DNA of 64,000 nt, from contig JAPJBO010000894.1 in NCBI GenBank assembly GCA_030068145.1, positions 1 to 64,000 of the forward strand. Direction: 5' to 3'. A program made the translations under genes and the position numbers. The notes beneath the pieces are model-generated. The model did not search any database, was not told the origin of the DNA, and saw nothing but the letters and a program-made list of their open reading frames with translations. Numbering within the stretch: the stretch's first letter is position 1; each line of letters starts with the position of its first letter. Below, piece by piece: positions 10,453-22,900 of the stretch. Source of the stretch: Diplonema papillatum (lineage: Eukaryota > Euglenozoa > Diplonemea > Diplonemida > Diplonemidae).

Positions 10453-13328
10453 CCGATTCCAACGATGCCGGCGCCGGCAGCTTCAACAGCGGCGGCGTCA
10501 AAATCAGCCGCCCGGAGACCGACGGCACCCTCGGTTGCGGCAACAGCCGCAGCGGGAAGACCAACAACGACGACAACGACGACGACGGCGAGAACGCGAA
10601 GACCGGCAACAGCGGCGGCAACGCTGTGCTGGGCCCGCCGCCGCCGAGGGGGCCGGCGCGGCTTTCCCCCGCGGACGACATGCTCAGCCTGGCCTATCTC
10701 AACAGCCACAACCTTAGGAAGAACACGAAGCGGGCGGGGCGGCAGCGGGGCGGCCACCTGTCGCCGTTCTCGTCGTTCCTGGTCGAGAGCCGGCTGCGGC
10801 GGGCGGCGGCGGCGGTGGCGGACGACGCGGGCGCCGCCCCGAAGCCGGCGCTCCTCCGCCTGACGCTGCCGGACCTGAAGACCGCCTTCGACGCGTCGGG
10901 GCCCGAGCGCCGCCGCGGCAGGCCGCCGCCACTCACCGCCCGCGGGACCCCCCCTCGCAGCGGCGGCCTGGCGTCGCCGTGCTTCCAGCCGGCAGCCCGC
11001 CCGCCGGCGGAGCTCGCGAGCCATCTGCGGGTGACCATCGAAGACGGGGCCCTGGCGCCCTGTCCCGGCGGCTGCGGCGGCTGCAGCAGCTGCTGCTGCG
11101 CGGCGTGCCGCGACCCCTGCGAGGCCGGCGGCGGGGCGACGGAGTCGAGCGCTTCGTCGGCCGTCGGCGTGACCTGCTACGCCTCCACGGCTTCGTCGAC
11201 CGGGTCGGCGGACGACGGGTGCTCGTCCACCGAGAGCCAGCTGGGGCTTCCGCCGCTGCCGGCGAAGCCGGCTGTGACCCCGATCATGGGGAGGCCGTAT
11301 TCGGAGTCCGACGAGCTCCAGCTCGTGCTCAAACAGCTCGCCGCCGTCCGCGGCGGCGCGGTCACGCGCCGGATGCTGCGCACCGTCCTCAAGCGGTACT
11401 CGGCGTCGCCGTACAACGCCGACGCGCCGCTCTTCGCGCACTGCGACCGGAGCGTCCTCAGCAACGACGGCCGCACGCTGCTCGTAGGCAACTTCACGGT
11501 AGAGGCCGCGCGGCGGCGGTGCCTCGCGATGCGGAACTGCGTCGGGTTCTCGTACCGCCGCCTGCCGCCGGCGCGTGGCCGGGAGGCCGGCGCGCCTCCG
11601 GCCTCTCCCTCGGCGCCGCAGCCCAGCCACGACCCGTTTGACCTCCGCGCCGGAGGAAGCCCGCGGGCGGCAGACGGCGCGGCGGCGGCGGGAGAACAGC
11701 GGCGGCGGCCGCCGCCGCAAGAGGACGACGAGGAGGAGAGGGGGCGCAGAAGCGGGGGCAGAAGCCCTTCCGGCACGCCGCCCCTGGCGCTCAGCCCGAC
11801 TTCGACGGAGCCGGCCGCGTGGCCGGCCCGCGCGAAGCGACCCGACGGACCAGCAAGGTTTGACCCAGGGGGCGCGGACGCCGAGATCGCAGCGGCAGAA
11901 GAACAGCAGCAGCGGCAACAGGAGGGCGGCGGCGGCACGAAGCGACCCTACGAACCAGCAAAGTTTGACCCAGGGGGCGCGGACGCCGAGATCGCAGCGA
12001 CAGAAGAGCAGCAGCAGCAGCAGCAGTGGCGGCAGCAACGGGCGGGCGGCGGCGGGACCCCCCCTCTGCCCCACCCTCCCCCGACCGCGACGCCGCCGAG
12101 CTTGCGGTCGCCGACGACCGAAACCCTCGCGACCCTCCCGTGCAGCCCGCCGGCGCCGGCCGACGGCGCCCTTCCCCCGGCGCCCGACTCCAGCGACTCC
12201 AGCGACGACAGCGAGGCCGCCGCGGCCGGCGCCCGCCCCGGCCCCGAGTGCAGGGCCTGCCGCCGCTGCGGCGCCGCGTTCCGGCCGGCTCCGCCGGCGG
12301 CGGGGCCCGCCGACGTGCTCTCGCCGTCCGGGGGCCGGTCGCAGGCGTCGTCGCTCTGCTCCGGGCGCGGGCGGGCGGAGCCCCGCCGCCCGAAAACGAA
12401 AGGTTTCCCCCGAGGAGCCGACAAACCCCCGTCCCCGGGGTGGGTAGATTCGCCGAGCCCCGCGGAAGCCTCCCCCGGAAAATCCGTGAGTCGTCGGCAG
12501 GCCGGCCAGGGCCGCGGCCCGCCGCCGGATCCGAGCCCGAACTCCACGTCGCCCGTTCCAGCCGCTGCGGGGCCCGGATGCCCGTCGAGGTCATCGGAAC
12601 CGGATGGTTCAACCGGTGCAGGGTGCACGCCACGTAGGGCCTACACCGCGTCGCCGCGGGGCGGTGCGCAGAAGAGTGGCGGCCAGGGCCCGGCCCCGCC
12701 GGCCGCTGCGGGCTGCCGCCCGCGGAAAACGCAGTCCGCGCGCGCGTCGCCGACGGCTGGCGGCGGCGGCGGCGGCGGCGGCGGCGGGGTGTCCGCCTCC
12801 TCGTCCCCCGCGTCGCCCGGCACCCGCGGCCGGCGGGCGGCCGATGGGAGCAGGCGCTCGTCGTGCCAGCTCGAGGCGCCGGGCTCGGTCGCGTCGCCGC
12901 GGCGGCGGCGGCGGCGGAGGCTCTCCCACGGCGGAGTCGAAGACGACGCCTCAGAGCACGTGCCCACCGACCCCCTCGGAGAACACGCTGCGTTTGCAGG
13001 GCATCCCCAGTGCAGAAGGTGGCCGGGAGACTCGAAGAACCCGGAGTTCCAAGCGGACGTTCACTCGGAGACGGTTTTGCAAATGCAGCACCGCCGCCAC
13101 CACCACCAGCCGGCCGCTGCGGCGTCGCCGCGGCGCCGCGGCGGCGGCAAGCGGAGGAGCACGCCGGGGCGGCTGGGCCCGGCGGCGCCGCTGGCGACGC
13201 CGCCGGCGGACGGCATCCCGCTCCGCAGGGCGCAGTCGTCGTCGTCGCCGCGAGCCGGCGAGCGCCGCGGCAGCGGCGGTCCCAGGGCCGCGGTCGACCC
13301 GCACGTTTGCGACTCGACGGGAAACGGC

Positions 13329-13360
<32 letters not shown>

Positions 13361-14136
13361 CCACAACAACAGCATCAACAACGACAAAAGCGACATCAAC
13401 AACGCCTTCGGGGGCGTGGAAACCGACCCGTTTTTCGAGCCGCCGCGGCGGGCGGCACCGGCGGCGCCGCACTGCCGGTGCGACGGCGGCGGGCGCTCGT
13501 TCGACCCGGCGCGGAACGCGGAGGACTTCTTCGCCGCCGGCGGCTGCCTGCTCGGCTCCGGCGCCGAGCGGCGGGCGTCGGCGGCGGCGGCCGCGAACGA
13601 CGGCGCGTTCGAGTCGTGGCTGTTCGGCAGCACGCAGGGCGCCGACGACCGCAGCCTCGTGTCGACCCTGGCCGCAGACCCGAACCTGACTCTCACGACG
13701 GCAGGGGACCGAACCTGGCGGGGGAGCAACCGCAGGTCAAGCTCCCCAGGGCGCCTGTCCGTCGATCTCCTGGGTGTGCACTCGGGCCGGAGTCCGAGCA
13801 GCTCCATAGGCCCGCGGCGCGTGGTTCGCGGGTCTGGCGACGCGGGGCGGCCGAGGCGGCACTCAACGCCGTGGTTCGGCTTTGCCGCCGAAGACGACCG
13901 GCTCCTGCAGAGCACGGCTTCGGGGCGGCGCCGGCGGAGCGAAGGGTCGTCGGTGCGCGGCTGCTCGGCGTCCCACGGCACGACCGCGGTCGGCGGGTCG
14001 TCGCCGGGCGGCTCCGAGCGCTGGCCGGACCCGCTGCCCCACACCGGCCAGCAGCAGCAGGGGCAGCGGCAGGGGCAGCAACAGCAGCAGCAACAACAAC
14101 AGCAACAGCAACAGCAACAGCATGGACAACAGCAGC

Positions 14137-14221
<85 letters not shown>

Positions 14222-14223
14222 GC

Positions 14224-14314
<91 letters not shown>

Positions 14315-16909
14315 GCAGCAGCAGCAAACCGGAAGGAGGGCGTCGAGGGGCCAACCCGCCCTGCCGCGCCCCCACGAAGCGCCCCCCCCGGCGGCCCCGG
14401 CGGCCGCCGGCCCCGGGGTCTGCACACTCTGCGGGCTGCCTTACCCGCCGGCGCCGCCGGCGGCGGCGGCGGCGGCGGCTCCGGCAGCTACGGGCGCCGA
14501 CCGGCGGAGCTCCCGCGGGGCGAGCTCGACGGCCGGCGTCGGGACCGAGCAGTCGCCGCGCGGTCCGGCGGTGGCGGCGGCGGCGGGGCTCGACGCGATG
14601 CTGCCCGGGTCGCCGAGGCTGCGGGGCGAGCCGGGGCCGGCGGATAGAACGACGGTCTTCCACTGCGTGTTCAAGACCTACGGCGCCGGGCTGGTGGAGC
14701 ACGCGGAGGCGGCGACGTTCTACAAGCCAGAGGACTCGGCGACGTGCACGTACAACACCGCGCTCCTCCGGCACCGGCACGGCGGCTACGCGAGAAGCCG
14801 CGACATCCACGTCGGGATCTACGCCCTGCACGAGGCAAAGCAGGTCTGCCTCTCGATGGACCGCTGCGCGGGGTTCACGTTCTGCAAGAAGCACCCGCGC
14901 AACGAGCCGAAGCGGCAGCTCTTCTGCTGCTTCTTCAAGGAGCACGGCATCGAGCACACGGGCGAGACCGGGTGGCAGTCGTGGGCGAAGGACGACTTTT
15001 CGGGCGAGTGGAGCTCGACAGACTTCGAGACGTCGAACAACGGGCTCGAGCACCAGGCCTACCGGATTTCGGTCCGGAAAACGGGATTTTACGCGGTCCA
15101 CCTGACCCACTCGCAGGACCGCAGCACGATGTGGGGCATGCCGACCATCCCTCTGCGGGGCACTGAAACCCGCGGCTGGCTGCGCCGGGTCGACAGGGCG
15201 TCGATCGAGGACATCGTCGTGTTCACCGTCCGCGCCGACTTCCTCGTCGTCTGGTTTCGGAACAACACGTTCGCGACCCTCCACAGGATCTACAAGCCGC
15301 CGCTCCTCCGGTACAACCTCGACGAGTGCCGCCGGGTCATGTCGCGCTGCGTCTTCGGGCCCCGGTATCAAGACCGGCCGTACAACGTGATCGACGGCGT
15401 GCTGTGCTGCATCCCCGCCCGATCGCCGGTCCGTGTGTTTTTCGTGCGGGTCATCGACCACGTGTACTTCGACCGAGGTGTCCTCGTGCTCGTCATCCTC
15501 AACGCGCTGACCCTCGCCGCCGACGACCCGGCGGTGCGGAGGGTCGGGTGGTTCCTGCCGCTGACGGAGTACGCGGAGATTACGTTCCAGGTGCTGTTCA
15601 CGATCGAGATGCTGCTAAAGGTGTTCGCGCTCGGCTTCGCGATGCACAGCGGGTCGTATCTCCGGTCGGTTCCGTCGCCGTTTTGGAACCGGCTCGACTT
15701 CTTGATCGTGATCGCAGGGTTCGTCGGCCTCGGCCTGGGCCGGTCGGGCAATTTGACGGCCCTCCGGCTCCTGCGCTGTCTCCGCCCCCTGCGCACGATG
15801 AACCGCGTCAAAAAGCTGCGGAAGCTGATGAACACGCTCGTGTCCGCCGTGCCGCTGGCCATCGACATCTTCCTCCTCTTCTTCCTCCTGATGTGGGTCT
15901 TCGCGATCCTCGGCGTCCAGCTATGGTCGGGGACGCTCCACCAGCGGTGCTACGTCACACCCCCCTGGGATCCGTCCATCGCGGCCGGCGAGGCCGAAAA
16001 CGGGTCTATCGTGCTGTTCAGCGGGCTCGCCGCCGGCGGCGGCGGCGACGACGATGCTGTGTATGACACCAGCCCCGGGTTCGAGAACCGGCCGTGGCTG
16101 ATCCTCAACGACACCGAGCTCTGCGGGCAGGGGAGGGGCTGCGAGACCAACGGCGTGAGCGTGCCGCAGAGCTGCGGCGTGCACCCCGGGTATCGGCGGC
16201 GGGTGCTCAACTTCGACAACATCTTCAACGCGCTGCTGCTGACGTTCAAGATCATGTCCCTCGACGACTGGCCGGACGACATGAAGCGGGCCCAGGACGT
16301 TGACGGCCACCATGCGTGGGTCTTTTTCTTCCTCTGCACGCTGCTCGGGAACGTCTTCGCGGTCAACCTGATCCTCGCGATGCTCGCCTCCGTCTACGCC
16401 GACGAGCGCACCAAGAAGATGGAGGGCGTTCGGCCCATCATCCAGAAGCTGACCCCTCCGACCTTCCTGGCGGCTGTCGTCGTGCACCCCATGCTGATCG
16501 TCTCCTTTCCGTTCCTGCTGGAGGAGGCGCTCGCCGGCAGCGCCGGCGGCGACGACACGACGCTTTCGTCGCCGTCGTCGTCGGGGTCCGCGTGGTCCAT
16601 CGGCGCCGATCAACTCGACGAAGGGTACGCCGCCGGCGGCGCCGAGGACCCGCTCGCCTTCGATCGCACCGTGACGCGGCTCGTCCTGGCCCGCGGCCCC
16701 TCCCAAAAAGCTGCCGACGACAACGAGAACAGCGGCAACGACGACGGCGGCGGCGGCGAAGTCGACGGCGGCGGCGGCGGGAACGACGGCGGCAGCGACG
16801 ACAACAGCGGCAGCACCGAGAGCCGGGCGGGCGCGCGGGTCGCGGACGGCGGTTGCGGCGGCGGCGGCGGCAAAAGCAGCGGCGGCAACAACGACGCCGC
16901 CCACGACAG
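10119..16909 (+). CDS. calcium channel exon 1: long N-terminus and domain I
   Basis: ATG at 10119 is the first in this open frame. Residues 78-112 are an Asn run, about 1068-1085 a second Asn run, and about 1321-1404 a near-pure Gln run. Two segments look like PAN/apple helices with paired Cys (CLAMRNCVGFSY near 468; VCLSMDRCAGFTF near 1570). Domain I S1 starts near 1770. S4 reads LRLLRCLRPLRTMNRVKKLR, the pore has SLDDW, and S6 ends near 2090. The rest is Gly/Ala/Ser/Pro-rich linker. The donor CAG|GTACGT at 16909/16910 leaves phase 2, after which the frame runs only a few codons to a stop. PAN-type domains are normally extracellular, which is at odds with a cytosolic N-terminus. Confidence 0.8.
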
Positions 16910-19900
16910 GTACGTCCATTGTTCCCGGCGATGTTTCCAACTCAAAAAAAAAGGCTGAGGCCCAGCCTCCGTTTGTTGTCCTGGAGCTCAACACTTTGAA
17001 AACGAAGAAAAACTGGCAAAAATCAACGGGCGCCGTGATGCGACGTATTAACTTCGCAGCACGCAATGCCGCAGTTATGAAGTGTGTATGCGAAAGGGTA
17101 CGCCATCAGGAGCCTAGCGATAAGGCAGCAGAGTGGGCAACGTGGCTGCAGCATGAGTTAAAGTCTAGCCCGATCCAGTAAACGCTTCCTCCCACTGTCA
17201 CACCACACACAAAGCTGAACCTCACAAGCACAAAGCGTCGATAGACACCAATCTGTACATCGTCGGAAACACAAAAAATGCAGAGCCAAGCAGCAGAACG
17301 GCAGCGAATCTCTAGAAGCAGGTTAACAATTCTGGAACAATGACCAAAAAGAACGCCGTCACAGGCAACTGACTGCGCGATTGTACTCGCAGACGCAAAG
17401 AAAAAAAAACCTTATACCCCCGGAATTTCCAGCGATCTTTAACTCTAATAACACAGGTGTTATTATTCGACCCCCCCTATTCGACCCCCTTTTGCTACGA
17501 GAAACAGTCTAGAAACAGTCTAAAAACAAAACAGCAACACCAACACGGTCGTCGGCCCGTCGTCGGACTCCCTCCGGTACGCGGGCGACTTCGCCGCGGC
17601 GCTGCGGAGGCTGCAGCGGGCGCCGGGCATCCTCGGCGGCAGCTTCCGGCGGAACTCTTCGCCCGGGTACAACACCGAGCGGGAGCGGATGAAGCGCCTG
17701 CGGCGCCACGGCTACTGGCGCGAGGGCACCTCCGGCCACCTCATGTTCCGGGCCGCGCGGAGCCGCTGGTTCAACGGGCTGATGGTGACGGTGACGATCG
17801 TCAACATCGCCGCCCTCGCGACCGACCACTACAACATCTCCCCCGCGCACCTTTCGGTCATCGGGTACATCAACACGATCTCCGTGTACGTGTTCCTCGC
17901 GGACTCCGTGTTCAAGCTGGTGGCCATGACCCCGGAGCTCTTTTTCGACGACGGGTACAACACCTTCGACGCGGTGCTGGTGCTCGTCTCGGTGCCTGAA
18001 CTCCTCGCGCCGGACCCCTCGGGCGAGAGCGCGGGGCTGACGGCGCTGCGGGGGTTCCGGCTGGCACGGGTGTTCCGGCTCGCCCGGTCGTGGCAAGGGT
18101 TGCACCTGCTGCTGAAGCAGATGTCGGTAGCCCTGAGCAACGTCGCGCACCTGAGCATGATCGTCGTGCTCTTCTGGTTCGTCTGCTCGCTCATCGGCGT
18201 CCAGCTGTTTGCGTGCGACCAGACCGGGCAGCGCTGCGGCTTCGAGAACATCGGCGAGGCCGCGCTGACCGTCCTGACGGTGCTCACCGGCGAGGGCTGG
18301 GGCACGCAGATGCTCGTGACCTACCACATCAGCGGCGCCGCCGCGATCGTGTACTACGTCGTGCTGTTCCTCTTCGGCAACTACATCCTGCTCAACCTCT
18401 TCATCGCGGTCCTCATCGACAGCTTCCTCAACGAGGGTGGCGACACCGAGACGCCGTGGCCCTGCGGCTGCTGGCAGTCCCGCAAGCTCCACCCGGACGT
18501 TGACGACAGGCCTGCCGAAGCCGCGGCGCGGGCCATGCGGCAGGCGGAGCGCGTGCTGTTCAGCGGCGGGGCCGCCGAAGAAGCCGGCGGCGAAGAAGAA
18601 GAAGAAGAAGACGAAGAGGAAGAGACGGAGTCGTGGCTCTTCAACGACACGCAGATGTCGAACGGGTGCCCCGTGTTCCCGGCGGCCGCATACGCGCCGG
18701 GCCTGTCCGGCGGGGAGAGCACACCCAGCGGGGGGTCGGCAGACGGGCGCCGCGGCGAAGGCGCCGAGCCGGGGCGGGCGGAGGAAGAGGAGGACGAGGA
18801 CGAGGAGGAAGAGTGCCGCGGGGCGCAGCGGCCCGGCGACTCCTCTCCGCTGCACGAGGCGGGGGCCGGCGGCCCGTCCCTCTTCCAGTACGCGTCGGCG
18901 GCGGTGTCGGCGGCGTCGGCGTCGGCGCACACGCCGTCGTCGGGCAGGGCGTCGGCCGGCGGCGAGCCGGGCCCGGGCGCGCGGCGGCAGCAGGCGCAAC
19001 GGGGAGGGGAAGAAGGAGAAGAAGAAGATGAAGAAGAAGAGCAGCCGCGGCGGCCAAAAGAAGAAGAAGAAGAAGAAGAACAAGAAGGAGAACGGCGGCG
19101 GCGGCGGCAGCCTCAAGGCGAGCAGCAATCTGCAGAAGAGCACCAGCGGCAGCAACCGCAGCAGCAGCAGTCTGCAGAAGAACACCAGCGGCAGCAGCAG
19201 CTGCAGCAACACGAAGAAGGACAACAACGGCACCTGCAGCAGCAGCAGCAGCACCACCTTCAGTTCCCGCCCGGCGGGGGCGGCGCGGCGCACGCCCCGT
19301 CGTCGTTCGGCGTTTGCGAGGTGCTGCCTGCGATCTCGCTGACCGGCGTCGACGCGGGCAGCGGCAAGGCGGACGCCGAGCGCTGCCTGCACGCGAGCTC
19401 GCCGTCGATCTGGGCCCCGCCGCCGGCAGCCTGCGGCTCCGGCGGCGACCGGCCCCGGCCGCACCCCCTCAGCCTGTCCACCAGCTCGAACCTCCAAGGC
19501 GGGCCCAACCCCGACGTGCCGCCGCCGGCGCTGCTGCTGCCGCCGGCGGTGCACTCGACCGAAAAATGGACGATTTCGCAGCAGTTCCTCCTCGCGACGC
19601 TGCGCGGGGCCGCCGCCGGCGGCGACTCGGCGGAGTCGACCCCGGGCACGCCCACCGCGTCGGGCGGCGGCGGCAGCTCGCGGCCGCTGAGCGGCGGGAG
19701 CTCGCCGTCGTCGCGGCTCGGCAGCGACGAGAACGCGCGCGGCGGCGGCCGGCAGCGGGCGTCGGCGGTGTGGAACGTGCTCAACGGCACGGTCCGGAAG
19801 AGCTCGATCCGCATCCAGAAGACGACGAAGGTGATCGCCGGGCGATCCAGCCTGTACACTGTCGGCGTCGATGGGGCCGCGAAGGACGGCCTCGACGGCG

Positions 19901-22900
19901 TCCCGTCCCAGTCCCTCCGGGGGCTGCGCTTCGCGCGCGTGAAGAAGCCGAGCTTCTTCTTCTCCTCGACGTCGTCGACCACAGACCCGGCCGCGGGCGC
20001 CGCCCCCGACGGCGAGCCGCCGCCGCCGGCGCTCCGGCGCTGCGCGCGTGCCATCGTGCGGCACGCGGTGTTCCGGCCGGTGGTCTTCCTCTGCATCCTC
20101 GTCAACCTGGTGTTCATCTCCATCGACAGCCCGCAGGTCGAAGACGGGCACCCGGCGCTGTACCGGATCCTGCGCGGCGGCGACTACGCGTTCGTCGCCC
20201 TTTTTTCGGTCGAACTCGCGCTGAAGGTCGTTGCGTACGGGCCGCGGGCCTTCTTCAACGACCCCTGGGACACCCTCGACGCGGTGGTCGTCGTGACCGC
20301 TGTCGCCGGGTTCTTCCTGCCGCACTTCAAGGGCTGCCGGTCCTTCCGGATCCTCCGGCTGGTCACGGCTGGGTCCCCCGAGATGCGTGTGGCGCTGACC
20401 GCTGTGGTGGCCGCGATGCCGTCGATCAGCAATGTCGTGTTCGTGTCGACGATGACGTGGTTCATCTTCGCGATCGTCGGCGTCTCTCTGTTCAAGGGGG
20501 CGCTGTACGGGTGCTCGGACCCGAGCGTCGCCGATGAGGCCGCGTGCGTCGGCGAGCGGGAGGTCGCGGTCGCCGAAGTATTCGGGTACCGGCGCGAGGC
20601 GCGCAACGTGACGTGGGTGCGGGAGTGGTTCACGTACGACGACGTGTTCGAGGCGATGTTCACGCTGTTCCAGATCTCGGTCGGCGAGAAGTGGAAGGAC
20701 ATGCTCCAGCGGATGATGGACGCGCCGGGGCCCGGCGAGGGCCGGCGGCGGAACGCGAACGCGCTGCCCGCCGCCGCGTTCCTCGTCGCCTTCGTGGTCC
20801 TCGCGCAGGTGTGCCTTTCTTGCTTGAACACGCAGTCTTTTATTCCCGAGACATACACACCTTCTCCGGTAGCTCCCGGCTCAGCCGACTTCCGCGGCCT
20901 TCTTTAAAGGTTAAAATCGAAGCGACAAACTCGAATCATCAATACATTGAAGGGCAACCCGCAAGATTGGTAGTACTAAAAAATGGCGAGAAAATGATTC
21001 GATCCGGGTTTGCGGGTTTGGGTTTGCGGGTACGCGGGTTTGGGGTTGCAAGTTTGCGGGTTCGCTGGCCTTATACTTCAAACTCAAGAGGTCTAGTCAA
21101 CTATTCCCTGCAGTATTAGCATACTTTCAAAAAAAAAAAGACGCAGCGTGTTTTGGTGGTTGGTCAGGATTCCTTACCTGAATATACACAGGGTAAATGC
21201 AAGTGGGAAAACGATCAACCGGCACGCACAAACAAAATGAGTGGCGCCTGTCTTTTTTGCGCGGACCCAGTTGCCTCTCTGATTGCGTCCAGAAGTAAAA
21301 GGCCAGCACATGATATCCGCTTGCCCGAGGGGCTTGCAGTATCGGTGCGTATAAGTCGATCTTTGAGTGCGTGAGCCCCTCCGAAGAAAGGTCCATCACA
21401 CTAGTTCCAAGCTACTTAGCCGGGTCTCTGGGTCGCGTCCCCCTCCTTCTTTTGGTCGCCTGGTCTTGCGTCTTGTTGATCCGTCCGGGCTGGGGGCTTC
21501 GCGCTTCCCCTTCGTCTTGCATCACCTCGTCTCCACTCCCTGCCGCACGGGCTCCTACGTTTTGTGCCACCTGTGACGCGGGTCGCTTTACTGCTTTTCT
21601 GCGCGACGGCTGCTCTGTACTCGTTGCCTTATCCGCGATTGCCGCTTCTCGTACCGACCGCGCCTGCCTTTCCTGTTCTGCCTTTCGCCTCTGTGGTCCG
21701 TCGGCCGCCTCAGCTCGGGCGTCCTGCTGTGCTGTCTGGATCTCCTCGTCTTCCTTCTTACGTTGCTTGGCACTCCGTGCCGCCCGCGTCGCTTGCGGCG
21801 CGGGCCTCTTCAGAGCCGGTCGTCCTCGTGCGCGCTGTTCCGCCTTCGTATCCTGGTTCGCGCCCTCTGCCTCCGGCGCACCTCGTGACACTTCCTTGCC
21901 CTGGGCGGTGTTCCTCTTCGAGCTCCTCCCTCCTCGTCCCGCCTGATTCTCCTGTTCCGCTAAGGTGAACCACTTCTGGGCCCGTCGCCCCCTTTCCTCG
22001 TCCGATGGGTACCACTTTTTGAAATCGAATTTTCCTAGTCTCTCCCCGTCTTCCCTGCGCTCTGCTTGTACCTTTCCGTGTTCTGCCTTCGTGTACTCTC
22101 CTGCCGACACCTCGAGCCCTCGCAGCGCTTGCAGGGTATCTCTGCCCAGGATACAGCGCCTCTCCAGACCCTCCGTCCACCGTCCTGACGCGCCGAGCCG
22201 CCGAAGCCAACCTATTGATTTCTTTCTTGCCGGCAAAAGCTCCCCATCGTGGGTTCCTTGGAGCGTCTTGAGCATCCCCAACAGCGTCCTCATTTTTCCC
22301 GCGAGCGCAGCTCCTCCATGCGCTTCCCCTTTCTGGCCTGCGTCCTCCTCTCCGTCCTCTGCGTCTTCCGGCCCAACCGCCTTCTGTCCGCGTCGCGGCA
22401 GGTCCATTCCGGATTCGACTTCAAAGTCAACGGCGAGTTCTATGAACGTCACCGCCATCTCTTCCTCGCTCTTGGCCCAACGCAGACTCGCCAGCCAATG
22501 CGCCAGCGCTAAGTATAGCGCCCTTCCATGCTTCCAGTTTCTGGGCATGTAGTCCGCCAGTGAATTCTGGATCACTTCCGTCTCCTGCGGCGCCCACTCC
22601 CAAGGATATGCAAGCCCACGTCCGTCGTTTTCCCGCTGCACCGGCTTCTTGTCCCTCCTCTGCCTCTCCAGGGTGATCTGGACCATCATGCCCTGCACAC
22701 TGTTGACAAGTTGGCGCGTCAAGCCCCTGCAGACCCATGCCCCTGCTCCTTCACCTCCTCTCTCTCTCTTCGGTTTGATCCCGCAAACGGACATACACTT
22801 CGGCCATTTCTGCCATTCTAGCGCGGTTACCGCATACGTCGTTCGTATGGCGTCCCACTCTCCACATCGCCACCACATGTGTAGGTGGTCCTCGTCTTCC

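Noticed and set aside
10074-12074. Long antisense frames over the channel and MORN Gln/Asn runs (poly-Leu, poly-Val, poly-Cys, poly-Thr proteins).
   Set aside because: They are reading-frame shadows of CAG/CAA/AAC repeats in GC-rich DNA and lack domains; the sense frames carry the channel and MORN motifs.
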